Positions 23,236 through 51,559 of a DNA stretch of 64,000 nucleotides are shown one piece after another. Location of the stretch: the NCBI GenBank assembly GCA_035048485.1, contig CM068585.1, positions 50,917,186 through 50,981,185 on the forward strand, given 5' to 3'. The number at the start of each line of letters is the position of its first letter. Position 1 is the stretch's first letter. The notes beneath the pieces are model-generated. The model was not told the DNA's origin and made no database searches. It saw nothing but the letters and a program-made list of their open reading frames with translations. Source of the DNA: Pteria penguin (lineage: Eukaryota > Mollusca > Bivalvia > Pterioida > Pteriidae). A program made the position numbers and the translations under genes.

Positions 23236-23498
23236 TTGAATGCGAGAAGGCGGTGGCTTATGGGTCAATCGGGTATGAATGTAGAGTATTCGCATAATAA
23301 GGACTGTATTGTTGTTTTGTCGTTTGGTACACGAGCATACATTATATTCAGCCTAATGTGTTTCTTTGCTTTCTATTCCGAGTATCCTCTCGCAGTCATT
23401 CCAGTGCATTGCTGTCGGAGATCCACAGTGTATTGCCAGGTCCTTGTTGACACTCCTTGGAGGGTGGGTGGCTGCGAGAATGAATCACAACTTTTCTC

Positions 23499-24821
23499 AT
23501 GGATTCTACACAAACACCACACCAAACAATTACCAAACGTAAGCGTTTAGCTGACACAATAGAGAACGCTCAACAACAAGATGACGACTGGTCAAGGTAT
23601 TTAGTTATATCTGCTGAGGACTACGCTTTATCGAAAGCTTCTCCATTCTTAGTGGATAAGACTATACAGTCTATTGCTGGAACTGTTAAAAACGTCACTA
23701 AACAACGTAACGGCAATCTCGTAGTCGAATGTGCATCAAAACAACAATCCTTGAACTTACAAACGTGTGATCATATCGGTGAAATACCCGTTAAAGTATT
23801 ACCGCATTCCATTCTCAATACTAGTAGAGGTATACTCAGGGACAAGGACCGAAATTTACATTTGTTGGCTGATGATGTTATTCTTGATGGCCTCAAGAAT
23901 CAAAAGGTTATAGTTATAAAACGCTTTATCATTAAGCGTGATGGTAAGGAGATTAAATCTCATACTTTTCTTCTGACGTTTAGTACGCCTACTGTACCTA
24001 CAAAAATTAAACTAGGTTACGTTTTGGCCAACGTAGAGCAGTATGATCCTTCTCCTCTGCGCTGTTTTTGTTGTCTTAAGTTTGGACACACAAGAGGACA
24101 CTGTAAATACCATCAGACATGCGACCGATGTGGTCACACTGGACCTTCTCACGAAGATGATCACTTTGATGAACCATGTGATTCTTCTATTGTGCAGTGT
24201 ATTAACTGCAAAGGTAATCATAAATCTACCTCAAAAGATTGTCCAGCATACAATAAAGAAGATGAAATCATTAAAATAAAAGTAGACAAACGTATTCCCT
24301 ATCCTGAGGCCAGAAATATTTATAATAGCCAACAACTGTGTTCTTGCGCATCACAGAGTTACGCTAATGTTCTTAGCTCCAAGAAAACTGTATCTGTAGC
24401 TTGTCAAACCGAAATTACAGGATTGCAAAAAGATCTTGATAATGCATCTGGTTTCTCTAAGACGTCACGATCATCTTCTAAGCCGTCATCGTTGTCAAAG
24501 TCATCATCTTCATCACAGACAACACCAGTTGTAAATACAAAATTATCTCCAGTTAAACAAAATAACAAACAGAATAAACCACAGAGTAAAACGAAGTCTA
24601 TCAAACGTATTTCCAGCACAAGTTCTGCAGTAGTTGTCAGCAACAAATTTGATGCACTTGAGGTAGAAATAGAGGATTTAAATACACCTCCGATAGATAC
24701 AGATACTTCATATAATTCAGATACCCTTGCTAAAAACTCTTTATCTCGTTCTAGGGATCGCAGTGTATCCCCAGGCAAAAGGGGTCGAAAAACTTCTCTT
24801 CCTAGATTAAAAACAACATGA
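23499..24821 (+). CDS. LINE ORF1, zinc-knuckle RNA-binding protein (intact)
   Basis: Uninterrupted 440-codon frame. The N-terminal half is an RRM-like region (about residues 30-180). Three cysteine-rich knuckles follow: CFCCLKFGHTRGHC, CDRCGHTG with further C/H residues, and CINCKGNHKSTSKDC (about residues 189-250). The C-terminal third is Ser/Lys-rich and probably disordered. The role in the family is to bind element RNA and form the RNP. It ends in ATGA: the ORF2 start at 24818 overlaps the ORF1 stop, an arrangement suited to termination-reinitiation. The preceding 5' UTR is tandemly duplicated. Confidence 0.93.
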   Translation: MDSTQTPHQTITKRKRLADTIENAQQQDDDWSRYLVISAEDYALSKASPFLVDKTIQSIAGTVKNVTKQRNGNLVVECASKQQSLNLQTCDHIGEIPVKVLPHSILNTSRGILRDKDRNLHLLADDVILDGLKNQKVIVIKRFIIKRDGKEIKSHTFLLTFSTPTVPTKIKLGYVLANVEQYDPSPLRCFCCLKFGHTRGHCKYHQTCDRCGHTGPSHEDDHFDEPCDSSIVQCINCKGNHKSTSKDCPAYNKEDEIIKIKVDKRIPYPEARNIYNSQQLCSCASQSYANVLSSKKTVSVACQTEITGLQKDLDNASGFSKTSRSSSKPSSLSKSSSSSQTTPVVNTKLSPVKQNNKQNKPQSKTKSIKRISSTSSAVVVSNKFDALEVEIEDLNTPPIDTDTSYNSDTLAKNSLSRSRDRSVSPGKRGRKTSLPRLKTT

Positions 24822-27800
24822 ATCGTTTTGATTCTATAATCCAGTGGAACTGTAGAGGTTTAAAAACAAATATAAATGAAATACATCTCCTTGATCAGCA
24901 ATATTCGCCAGCAGTATTTTGTCTTCAGGAGACACATCTAAAAGATACAGATACCCTCAAATTAAAGAATTTTCTAAAATATGATATTTATAGTTCAGAT
25001 GACAGAGCCAAAGGTGGTTCATCTATTCTAGTTCGAAATTCCATTTTACACAGTTCTTTGCGACTAAATACCAATTTTCAAGCTGTTGCTGTCCGTATCA
25101 CTTTACAGAAAACAATCACGTTGTGTTCTATATAGATTCCTCCAAGTGTTAACTTCAATTCTGCAGAGCTAGATAATCTTATTGATCAGTTACCAAAACC
25201 TTTCATTTTATTATGAGACTTTAATGCTCACAATCAAATTTGGGGTAGTGACCATACAGATACTAAAGGTAAAAAAATTGAAGACCTTATATCAAAACAC
25301 AATTTATGTATCTTTAATGATGGGTCTAATACATACTTACATCCAGGACATGGAACGTATTCTTCAATAGATCTTACAATAAGTGATCCTTCCCTTTTAA
25401 CAGATTTTGTTTGGTCGGTAAACGAAGATCTATGTGGAAGTGACCACTTTCCACTTGTATTAAAGAGTATTATATATTCTAATAATAATTATATTCCACA
25501 ATGGAAGCTTAACAAAGCAGACTGGAACCAATTCCAATCGGACTGTCTTACAAATCTAAATTCAGTGAACTTTTCAGAAGACGCTGATCCTATACTTACT
25601 TTTACACATACTCTGGTTGAAATTTGTGAACAGAATATTCCAAAAACCTCTGCAGTTCCAAAACACAAACATAACCCATGGTTTGATGATGATTGTAAAA
25701 ATGTCATCAAAGAACGAAAAACTATATAAAAGACATCCCTTGAATAGAAATCTAAATAATGTACGCAAAACTAGAGCTATTGCGAAGCGTACTATTAACC
25801 ATTGTAAACGATTGTCATGGAGAAAATATGTCTCTAAAATATACACACGATCTCCTACTAATAAAGTATGGAAAATGATAAAGAAGATAAAAGGAAAAGA
25901 TACTTCCAATAATGTTAAACATCTGCAATATAATTCTCATGTTTTAACATCTAAAAATGATAAAGCTAACTGTTTAGGTCGCACTTTTTCTGAAAACTCC
26001 TCATCAGATAACTGCCTTCCAAAATTTAAACGTATAAAACAGCAAAAACGAAAAAATACAACTTAATTTTAAATCTTCTAACAATGAAGATTATAACCAG
26101 ACATTTTCCATTGATGAATTGATTACATCCTTGGAAAAATCAAATGACACTGCTGTAGGTCCAGACGATATTCACTATCAGATTATAAAGCATCTTCCCA
26201 TTCAATCTTTAAACATTTTGCTCGATAATTTTAATCGTATTTGGAGTTCTGGAGATTTTCCAGATTCCTGGAAAGATTCTATAATAATTCCTATTCCAAA
26301 ACCTGGCAAAGATAACACTGATCCAATTAATTATCGACCTATATCACTTACTAGCTGTGTTTGTAAAACATTAGAAAGAATGATAAATGAGAGACTTATT
26401 TGGTTCCTAGAGCATAATAATCTTATCACTTCTATTCAGTGCGGTTTTAGGAAGCAAAGGAGTACAGCTGATCATCTTGTTCGTTTAGAAACATATATTC
26501 GGGATGCATTTATTACTAAAGAACATGTTGTTTCTATATTCTTTGATCTGGAAAAGGCATACGATGCCACTTGGAAGTATGGCATATTAAAAGACTTAAA
26601 TACCATGGGTTTACGTGGCATTTTGCCAATTTTCATTTCGAATTTTCTTAAAAGTAGACATTTTAATGTTCGTATAGGAGCACATACTTCCGATATATTC
26701 GAGCAGGAAATGGGTGTTCCCCAAGGAAGTATTCTCTCTGTTACCCTTTTCAATATTAATATTAATAGCTTGGCAAAAGTTTTGAAAAATGACATTGACG
26801 GATCATTATATTTTGATGACTTTCTTATTTGTTGTCGTGGAAAAAATATGAATCTGATAGAGCGAAAATTGCAGCTTTGCTTAAATAATATATATAAATG
26901 GTCTGTGGAGAACGGATTTAAATTTTCTAAAAATAAAACGTCGTGTGTACATTTTTGTCAGATGAAACGTATACATAATGATCCTGAGCTTTTCTTAGAT
27001 GGAGACCAAATAAAAGTAGTTAAAGAAGTGAAGTTCCTTGGAATTATATTTGATAATCGTTTATCTTTTTTACCACATATTAAATATTTGAAACTTAGGT
27101 GTATTAAAACCTTGGATATTTAAAAAGTTTTATCTAGTACGGAATGGGGTGCTGAAAGTACAACCTTGCTTCAGCTTTATAGATCGCTGGTCCGATCAAA
27201 GCTGGACTATGGTTGTATTGTTTATGGTTCGGCCAGAAAGTCTTATTTACAGCTTCTGGACACCATACATCACCAAGGCTTATGATTAAGTCTTGGTGCT
27301 TTCAGGACCTCACCTGTGCAGAGTTTATATGCTGAGGCAGGCGAACCATCTTTAAAAGAAAGAAGACTTAAACTTACCTTGCAATACATAACGAAACTAT
27401 ATTCAAATCCATTAAATCCTGCTTTTGACTGTGTATTTCAACCTAAACATGAAGTTTTATACAATAATAAACAAACTTGTATTAAAAATATAGGTTTACA
27501 TATTAGACCCCATATTGTACAGGCTGGCATAACATTATCTGATATAACAAATTATGAAATACCTTCTTCACCGCTTTGGCTGATGAGAAAACCTACAGTT
27601 ATACTCACATTATCAGATCACAAGAAAATAAATACTAATTCCATTAAATATCAACAACTCCTTTCAGAAATCAAGTCTTCATATTCAAATCATAAATTAT
27701 ATTTTACGGATGGTTCTAAGGTTGATGATAGAGTCGCCGCTGCTGCAGTAACTGATAAAGATATATCTTTATCAATTCGTTTACCAAATAATGCTTCTAT

Positions 27801-28497
27801 ATTTACAGCAGAATCAAAAGCTATACCTCTATCACTTGTTCATGTTGAACAGAATAAAATTTCTAAAAGCATAATATTCTCAGATTCTTTGTCGTGTCTA
27901 CAAGCTATAAAACATCGTAATGTTAACAATCCGTATATATTGAGGATACTGGAGAAGATAGATTTTCTTCTCTCTAAGAAATCTGACATTGTATTTTGTT
28001 GGGTGCCTGGCCATACGGGCCTTGTAGGTAATGATAAAGCTGACAAAGCAGCGAAGGATGGTTTAAATAATTCAAATGTTGTAGGAAAAATACCTTATAC
28101 TGATTTTAAGATTTCAATATCAAATTATATCGATACTTTATCTCAGGAAGCCTGGGATCTTGAAAATAATAATAAGCTTCACGAGGTCCAACCAATATTT
28201 AAAAATAAAATACATTATTTTCATGACTGTCGAAAAGATGAGGTTGTTATTAGTAGACTCCGCATTGGACACTCTTGGATCACGTACTCTTACCTGTTAA
28301 AGGAAGAACCCACTCCAGAGTGTATCCCTTGCGGATATCATCTTAGTGTAAAACACATTTTACTTGATTGTGCAGATACTGCACATATAAGAATTAATTA
28401 TTTTTCTGCAGATAATGTGAAAGAGCTATTTGAGAGGGTTAATATAACGAACATAATAGAATTTTTAAAAGAAGTAAATTTGTATAATAAAATATAG
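24818..28497 (+). pseudogene. LINE ORF2: endonuclease, reverse transcriptase, RNase H, disrupted
   Basis: The apurinic-type endonuclease runs from QWNCRGLKTN and LQETHLK through DFNAH to GSDHFPLVLK (24830-25460). The RT runs about 26119-27120 with PIPKPGKDNTDPINYRPISL, GFRKQRSTADHLVRL, MGVPQGSILS and catalytic YFDDF. RNase H follows at about 27700-28080 with catalytic D (YFTDGSK), E (TAESKA), D (FSDSLSCL) and D (GNDKADKAA), then a C-terminal Cys/His segment. Disruptions seen: TAG 25133-25135, TGA 25214-25216, frameshifts near 25727 and 26045, TAA 27121-27123, TGA 27283-27285. Catalytic residues survive, so decay is by stops and shifts only. Confidence 0.93.
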
Positions 28498-28749
28498 TAT
28501 ATTGAATGGTTATATATATATATGTATTTCTTATCATGGTATCGATGTGTAATATGAATTTGTAAAATGATTTTAGTATCATTTTTATTTGTATATATTA
28601 TATACATTTAAAGCTGGTCTTTTTTCAAACATTTTAAGTTATTTGTATTTATATAATGTTAATATGAGCATTGTAATCGTCGCCATATGGGTGCAATATT
28701 CCCGGTGCGACGTTAAACAACATATAATAATAATAATGTATTCTTTCAG

Positions 28750-29690
28750 GAAAGCCTAGAGATTAACAAGATTAACAAGAGATTACATTGCATATTTACG
28801 GATAAATCCTAAAGAAGCAAATTCATAAACAAATACCATTAGGGAGTATTTACCAATAGACATTCCTGATTCTCAGAATTCTGGACCAGTTTTCGCCAGA
28901 TTGCAAAGCAGTTCCGACTTATGGATTGATGATGTCCGTATGTCAACATCTCGTAAACCTTTGCGTTAAAGTATGCTCTTATTCATCTTTATGAATACAA
29001 ACATGATTCTTTGCATGTGTATAGGACTTGATGAGATCTCTTGGAACCTGTCCCTTTGGCCTTGACCTACACTTTCCCATTTCAAGGTCACTTTGTAACT
29101 TTGCGTTGAAATTTGTTCTAACTCATTCTTATGATTACAGACACGATACTTTGCATGTTAATATACGTTAAAGAGATTACCTCAACTGTGACCTTTCCTT
29201 GTGACCTTGACTTTTCCTTTTCAAGATCACATCGTTAATATATTAGAATTTGCTTTACAATTGGCCATACCGTCTGTCGCGATTTCTTGTTATCTCTTGA
29301 TAAACCACATCATATAAGACAAAGACACCATTATCATCAAAGACTACTCGGATTGTCTTCCCACGAAATCCCCAGATTCATCTCACGACGTTCCGGTATG
29401 CACTATATCCCTGCTTCCTGAAATAGAACAAATAATTTATCCTGAATATGATGATTATCACTTTTATATACATTTTGAAAGAGCCATGGACACCTAGCAT
29501 TTGAAACATCATCCCATTTATAATGCAACATATCAAGTCGTACTCATTGGTGCATTAATTAAGCACGGGACTGTAAGTTCATTTCATTGTTACTCGCTCT
29601 TCACTATCATCCGATTTATACTGGAACTACTGTATATTTATGATTCTCAGAGTTAAACACATCAAGATATACAATGATATATATATATAC
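28750..29690. repeat. Duplicated-locus block C, right of the LINE
   Basis: Collinear with 61770-62945 ('aaagcctagagattaacaag', 'ggccttgacctacactttcc', 'cgaaatccccagattcatct'). It ends at a short (AT)n where the other copy has a long one. Contains TGACCTTGAC-type words. No gene seen. Confidence 0.85.
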
Positions 29691-31735
29691 TACAACGTAG
29701 TCTCGAACAATAACTAACTCTGGGTAAGACTTGCCCTCGGTGTAGATGAAACGGTTCCAGTTTAAGAAACTTGTCATCTTCTTGGTGACTGGATGACGAA
29801 TTTTCTCGTACTTCATTGTACTTGTAGGATTTATATCAAACTTTTCCAACGTATGCATATTTCTTTGTCATCCACAGACAAATTTCAATTTCAGAACTTT
29901 CTCTGTCGGAGAATTGGCACCTAGCTAACAAGGAAACTCGAAAACACTTATCGTTTGTACATTGAGTTCGAACCCCACTTTAAAAGCTTCTGTTTGCTGT
30001 CGTTGTCTGTGAGATAAATCCTCCATATGGGATGGAGATACTCTTTAGTTTTAGAGCGATTTACTTAATTTGATGTCAGTACAAAAGCACTGAAAACTAG
30101 ACTTATGATGCCCTCGGTAACCATCAGTCCTGCAGCAGTGACACCGGCCTAGTGGTTATAATAAATATAGAACTTATACACCTTTTAATTAAGTGCACCA
30201 TATGCGCATTTCGACAACTTATGTCTCTTCAGTGATGCTCGTGGCCAAATTATTGGAATTCTTAAAATATATAAATATTTGAAGAGCAGTGTGTAAAGCG
30301 ATTTTAACAGGCTTACTGTAACTTCCTGTACACTATTTACAGAAGGATGAACTGAGCACTTGTCACTCAAAAAATGTATTATTACAGAAAGTTTTACATT
30401 CAAAATACGCATTCCAACGTATAAACACATTCAGAAAATGAACAACGTAATCTTTATTAATGTTCTGACATACCTACCAAGAACGTGATTTTCGAACGTT
30501 AGAAAATCAAGAAATGGTCAATAATACGGTACCCGAACAAAACGCATTTTGGTTGTTTACCGTCACGTGTCACCTCCCCCCAACCGAAAGTCTATATGAA
30601 ATAATCATGTCATACCTACAGCACCACAGTCTGTGATATTAGCTTCTCGGACATTCTCCCTTACGAACAAAGAAAAAGGGTAACCAAGAGATATATGTAT
30701 GGTCAAAATTTGATAATTTTTCTCAAATGTAGAAAGATGAGACAAAAGTCTCTTCCCTGCTCGCCCCGTATATTCCTCGAGTAAACCTCCTCCCCCAATT
30801 GACCTTTTACGAAATTTACATGGTGTAGTTTTGCATCATACTACTGTGACGTCACAATCCAAGCATTAATGTCATAATGAAAATTCCGGCAGAATGTGGT
30901 CTTTCAGGTATTAGATCTCATACACCATTTAAAAGTGGAAAAAGGTCTATTATGTCAAAGTATATTATTCTCATCTGTTTAATACAGACAGTATGATACA
31001 AAGACAAGACGTGGGCATACAACTAAAAATGTACGTTTTCTTTCATATAGGTTTAATAGGTTAATCAATAGAATGAGGTATTGCTGAGCAAAAGATTGCA
31101 CCAGTACGTCGACCATTACACACTGCCATGGAGCATAAAAATTAATGAAACTCTTTCAAACCATATTTTTTTCCTTCCTCTTTTTAAAATGTGTAGGAGT
31201 TTTTCTGATGGTGGAGTAGTTCATCTTTTAAAATCGTTAGTGAAGTAAAAATGTTCTACATATGCAAATATTTGCCTAGAACAATCTGAATGCACCACAC
31301 TTACCTACCTCTAATTTAAATTCACGCTATATTGGGGACGAGGCGGAGGCACTGAATACTTCAATGCATTAAAGACATTATTTTGTACCGCTTCACCAGT
31401 GGTATTTATTAATATCTCATTTTGGACAGTATTAAAAAGACAGTACAATATTCCTTTTCTGTTTAAGATTAATGAGTTGTCGAAATGTTTGTACACACAG
31501 AAAGATGACGAACATCTTAATTAGACAATAAACACTAAACAATTAATTCTTTATCATGGTCATGAGCGAAGAGTTACTACAGGGAAATCTGTGATTTCCA
31601 CTTCAATACATGTTGTTAATTTCCGATCGTATCATTTGGATCAACAACATCAATACTTAAAATAAACTTATTCGACAACGATATCCGTAACATTTGAGGA
31701 AATGTAGGCATTATTTTATGGTCAATTGAGGAAAC
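29691..31735. other. Upstream region of the membrane-protein gene, no gene recognised
   Basis: It contains a dispersed-repeat copy (about 30050-30310) and a perfect CRE-type palindrome TGACGTCA at 30847-30854, about 0.9 kb before the candidate first exon. No other coding or RNA gene was recognised. Confidence 0.4.
30050..30310 (+). repeat. Dispersed repeat family R, copy 1 (permuted)
   Basis: It reads tail then head: 'gtcagtacaaaagcactgaaa' runs straight into 'actagacttatgatgccc' and on to 'gtgatgctcgtggcc' and 'gaagagcagtgt'. Related copies: 44090-44230, 50870-51200, 53750-54010, 56560-56882 and a deleted one at about 32655-32725. Confidence 0.75.
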
Positions 31736-47399
<15,664 letters not shown>

Positions 47400-48289
47400 A
47401 AAGATGAACAGTCCTAGAAAATAATGAACATTGGCCATGCAATACATAAATTGAAATAGCAAGGATCTACTCACCTTTATTATACATGTAACTGCTTTTT
47501 TTAAACGTTTAGATACCATATAATGTTACATTTATATATCAACATAACAGAATGTTTAGCGTTGGCACTTGTTTCTGAAGCCATTAATGTAGTTACCGGT
47601 TTTGAAAAAAAAGGATTACACGTGCAAATAAAAGAGATCATCGAAAGCACATGTGTTCATACAATCGTGTTTATATTGAAAGTATATACATTTTCTGGTA
47701 AAACTCAGCAGGTCATTCGTATGATATATCAAACTGTTTCATATTTAATGCTATCTATTTTTGGTGCATTTCATTTATGTGTGGCACATCTCTGTCCATA
47801 CTCAATCTAAATCCATAGGAAACAAAAAAGCAAAACGAAAAAAAAAAAAAATAATAATAATAAAACCAATAATAATGATAACAAAAACAAAAATTGCAAA
47901 CCTTTTGCTTTCAAAATTGTATTTGCGTTAATAGCTGTATATATAAGCTTTATATTCTTTAGAACAAGTGCATATATAATTTCTCTGATTTCAAACTTGA
48001 CAAATCTCCAATTATATTGTTGAACCTTAAATATATCACATTGATTTTGTTTTACAATAAATTCTATGTCAAAGTTCTGTGTTAAGTCTCTGTCTATTAA
48101 ATAATTAACCATATATCCTAATGACCTAACCTATTTTCAAAATATGTTGGAATCGTACAAGGTCAAAGTTAATGGACAAATTTTGAATTGTCATAAAACG
48201 AATTCAATACAAGAGAATAACTTACATATACTATTTGAATGCACTAAATAAATTATACATGTATATAGGACACCTTGATCTGACAGACG
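47400..48289. other. 3' flank of the membrane-protein gene
   Basis: AT-rich with A-runs and an (AAT)n stretch near 47838-47870. Frames such as 47523-47810 have no recognisable features. Probably 3' UTR followed by spacer. Confidence 0.4.
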
Positions 48290-49010
48290 GGTAGACCACG
48301 ATTTACTTAGGTTGATGTCGCCTCACATATTTTTGATACTTATTTTTCCATAAAACTGTTCGTTTGTTAAATTCTTACTGCCCTCACTTCTTGAGATACC
48401 TGATGATGAGTGTTCTGTATGTGGATGATTATCTATTATTAAATGTGTGATCTTCGAATGTGCAGTTTTTGTTGTGACTGGGAAGATGGATTAAACTGGT
48501 TAGTCACACCGACTTAGTGACGTTTGTTACTTTAATCGATCGGGTCGGTATCGTAACTGCAGTAAATTCAAATATTTTGTAATGTCGTTTGTGTGTGTAG
48601 TAGTAGTAGTTTTTTATTATTATTATGCTTTATCTTCCGACATCTCTATTAATTGTACTTCGGCTATCCCCTTTTATTTTGTTTTGACACTGTTCACACT
48701 TTCAACTGATTACGCTTATTCTCCCAGGACATTGGTCTCCTTATTTTTGAAAAATGAGTCTTAGCCACCGTTCATAACAATTTATTGCGATTAATATAGA
48801 TTCCTCAACATTTTATTATGTAAATAAATAAAACATTCGGTAAATGCAACTTATCGGGTTGTTAAACGTGTTAGGCAGTGGCAGCATGTCATCGGAAAGA
48901 CTAGAAATTTGTACCGGGCCGTTCTTTGCGCATTTGGAGATTTTCCTTCAACACTGACTTAGAAGGCGATGAATCTATAACAGGCCTTATCAAAACAAGT
49001 CCAATGATTT
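48290..49010 (+). repeat. Penelope-like RT tail and C-terminal fragments
   Basis: 48290-48560 matches the tail at 19310-19560 ('gatttacttaggttgatgtc', 'agtgacgtttgttactt'). 48840-49010 translates to degraded RT-end words (VVKRVRQ, LYRAVL). No open frame. Confidence 0.5.
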
Positions 49011-49659
49011 TTGACAGTTTTTCCAGACTTCTACAGTCCATCGTCGTAACCTTCGTAGAATACCGTTTTATTCACTGATGTCATTTTAATTATGTTTTTG
49101 ATCTATCAAATCGAGTAACCTTTCAATCCCGGCTCTGAACATGCTAGATTATTGATTGATGTCGCAAATGTGCTTACATTACTGTAGTGACTTTGTTGTG
49201 AATGACAGTAAAATTGGTAAACCGATTCAGCACACAATTGTGACGATCGACATTTTCAAATAGTCGTCTAAAGATAGGAATGAAGCTATACTATAATCGA
49301 ATACTTGATGTTTTGTGATCATTCATGCTTGCTGTGCATGCTCGTGACGAAAGCCAACGGCCGCACAGTAACGTTATGGCACTCCTTGACGTAATCGACA
49401 TAAAACTGTAAAAAAGTTTCAGAAGTCTAAAATTCAATTCTTTATTTATACATTTAAGTTTTATCCCTGGCTGTGTGCTATCGCTTGATTGCTATATATA
49501 GCATATTTCGTATTAACAACATTCAACAACATTATACCCAGGTTTTCAGTATGTGGTCAAGTAGCAAAAGATTAAATTGAAGCCAGGCGCATTTCAAATC
49601 TCTTTACGTGAGTCGGGCGAAATATTGCACTACAGCATATTTCTTGGCATCTTGATTTT

Positions 49660-49960
49660 GATGCTCCCAAAAATCTTCCGGGAGAGCATATGGTCGCTGT
49701 TCCGTCCGCGTGTCTGTCTATCCTCATATCTGTAATACCTTTATCAGAATGTGATTATACTTCAATAAAATATTACTTAGGGTAAGTGCTTTGGGACAAA
49801 GGTCACTCAAGGTCGTTTCCGGAAGGTCAAAGTCACTTATTATATGTTAATTAAAGTACCTTGAAGTGCTTATATCTTGTACATCTTTCATGTAAATGTG
49901 ATCATACTTCACCAAAATGGTACTTAGATTAAATACTTTGGGACAAAGGTCAATGTATAT
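49660..49960 (-). repeat. AGGTCA-rich dispersed repeat
   Basis: 'gcatatggtcgctgttccgt', then two 'ttgggacaaaggtca' units with 'tacttaga' spacers. Related, in opposite orientation, to 53250-53470. Confidence 0.6.
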
Positions 49961-50206
49961 GACTTTAAAATATTCAATCAGTTTCTGTTTAGATATAGCA
50001 GACATCTCCACTGAATTCAAAATTAGTGTTTACACTCTTTATGAATTGATTGAGTATTTAGATGTTGTACTCAACAATAAATTATTTAATATTAGCAGTG
50101 ATCGCTTTTTTCTGCGTTTAACGGTTTTTAAACAAGAGGTCAACACATTATGAGAATAAAAGAGCATTATGCGGATAATGCATCTATTCTTGGTAACATA
50201 TATTAC

Positions 50207-50227
50207 CCCCCCCCCCCCCCCCCCCCC
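50207..50227. repeat. C homopolymer
   Basis: About 21 consecutive C bases; open frames through it are artefacts. Confidence 0.9.
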
Positions 50228-50573
50228 AGTTAGATTGCAACGAAATATCAAAGACGTGTATTTGTGTGTGTGTCTTTTTTCAATTTCTTACGTTTTTTTG
50301 TCATCATTCCTCTCATTATTCCTAAAAGGAAGTCAATGTGAATTGAAGTGTTTCTACATGAATTTTAAACTGATGACATTTCGTACCACCGTGTCATTTC
50401 TTATTCAAATAATTTCAATTAGATATACAAGAAAAAAAGAGGAGTTAGCAATGTGGGTTTTTTTAGATTTGTATAGAATGATATGAGCCTATAAGCCATC
50501 TTCAATGACGTTTTGATGAAGCATTTAAGAAATTTTTAGGAATACTACACACGAATATAAACATAACCATTAT

Positions 50574-50831
50574 TGTTTTACGTCACTCCACGATTATTTC
50601 ACGTATATGGTGACGGCATCTGCCTGATGCATTGCATACAAATTTAGACCTTTGCAACGGACCCACCCGAAGCAGTGAGGGATCTTTTTCGTGCCACGCC
50701 TACCGTGACACGGGACCTCGGTTTTTACTGTCTCATCCGAAAGACAGAACACCGGTGTGCCCCGGGCGGGAGTCAACCCGCGACCTCTCGATCACGAGCC
50801 GAGCACCTTATCCACTAGGCCACACCGGATT
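50574..50831 (-). mobile_element. tRNA-derived SINE with intact target duplication
   Basis: Flanked by the perfect 12-bp repeat CATAACCATTAT (50562-50573 and 50832-50843). The minus-strand head (50828-50761) has A box TGGCCTAGTGGATAAGG, anticodon-like loop CTCGTGA and B box GGGTTGACTCCC. The body has 'gacacgggacctcgg' and 'ctcatccgaaagac' (plus strand), a segment widespread in mollusc SINEs. The tail ends GTGACGTAAAACA, close to the end of the LINE at 28.7 kb. Confidence 0.9.
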
Positions 50832-50869
50832 CATAACCATTATGTAAAACATGATGAAACTTCATGCTT

Positions 50870-51200
50870 GTGGACTGATAGTCCCTAGGGGCATCATAAG
50901 TCTAGTTTTCAGGTCTGCATGTCAGTGCTTTTGTGTTGACATGAAATATATACTTAAATTTTCAGTCATAAAATTATGTAAATCACTCTAAAACTAAGGA
51001 ATATCTCCATCATGCATAGATCTGTCCTTAGAGTAATTATTTGGTTCACTTTTCGGTATTTTTGTTTCAACACTGCTCGTCAAATACTTAAATCTTCTGT
51101 GAATTCTAATCATTCGGCCACGAGCATCTCTGAACAGACAGAAATTGTCGAAATGCGCATCTGGTGTACAAAAATGAAAGGTATATATGTTCTATATTTA
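50870..51200 (-). repeat. Dispersed repeat family R, copy 3 (near full length)
   Basis: In reverse complement it runs 'caccagatgcgcatttcgac', 'gatgctcgtggccgaatg', 'gaaaagtgaaccaa', 'gtcaacacaaaagcactga', then 'actagacttatgatgccc'. Confidence 0.85.
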
Positions 51201-51559
51201 TTCTAAATGTTCTATTATTGATTAAAATATGTTTATCATATATGTAAACAAGGAAATACCGGAGGGTAGTCCGTGGAATAAAAGGACAATGTCGTGTGTA
51301 GCGTCATGTTCTGAGAGATAAAAACTCAATTTAATCTAGGAGTGAACAGTTTTCCCCGGGACGAGTAATCGTCTCTCGGTTGCATGCACCAACTGTAGGA
51401 AAGGGCCTGCAAGAACCTTTCAAGATGAGGAAGTAAATAAATAAATATACACATATGAGAACATCAAGGAGACAGGGACACTAAGTCAAATCATCCTATT
51501 CACGGTATGAAATGCTGTTGAACTGAAATTACGGCGTCGAAAATGCATATGAACAAATG

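Larger units (their letters stand above)
22345..28736 (+). mobile_element. I/Nimb-type LINE (non-LTR retrotransposon)
   Basis: Starts GCCCCCGTGGGGTCCCC, ends GGTGCGACGTTAAACAAC plus a TAA-repeat tail. It is flanked by the 13-bp target duplication TGTATTCTTTCAG (22332-22344 and 28737-28749). The paralogous locus near 61755 has the same flanks without the element. It contains ORF1 with three zinc knuckles and ORF2 with endonuclease, RT and RNase H, the set seen in I-clade/Nimb LINEs of molluscs. ORF2 is disabled. Confidence 0.93.

Noticed and set aside
26472..26795. Minus-strand 107-codon frame inside the LINE
   Set aside because: Shadow of the RT coding region on the opposite strand.
47523..47810. 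95-codon frame after the receptor-like gene as a separate gene
   Set aside because: No domain, no clear splice context, AT-rich; likely 3' flank.
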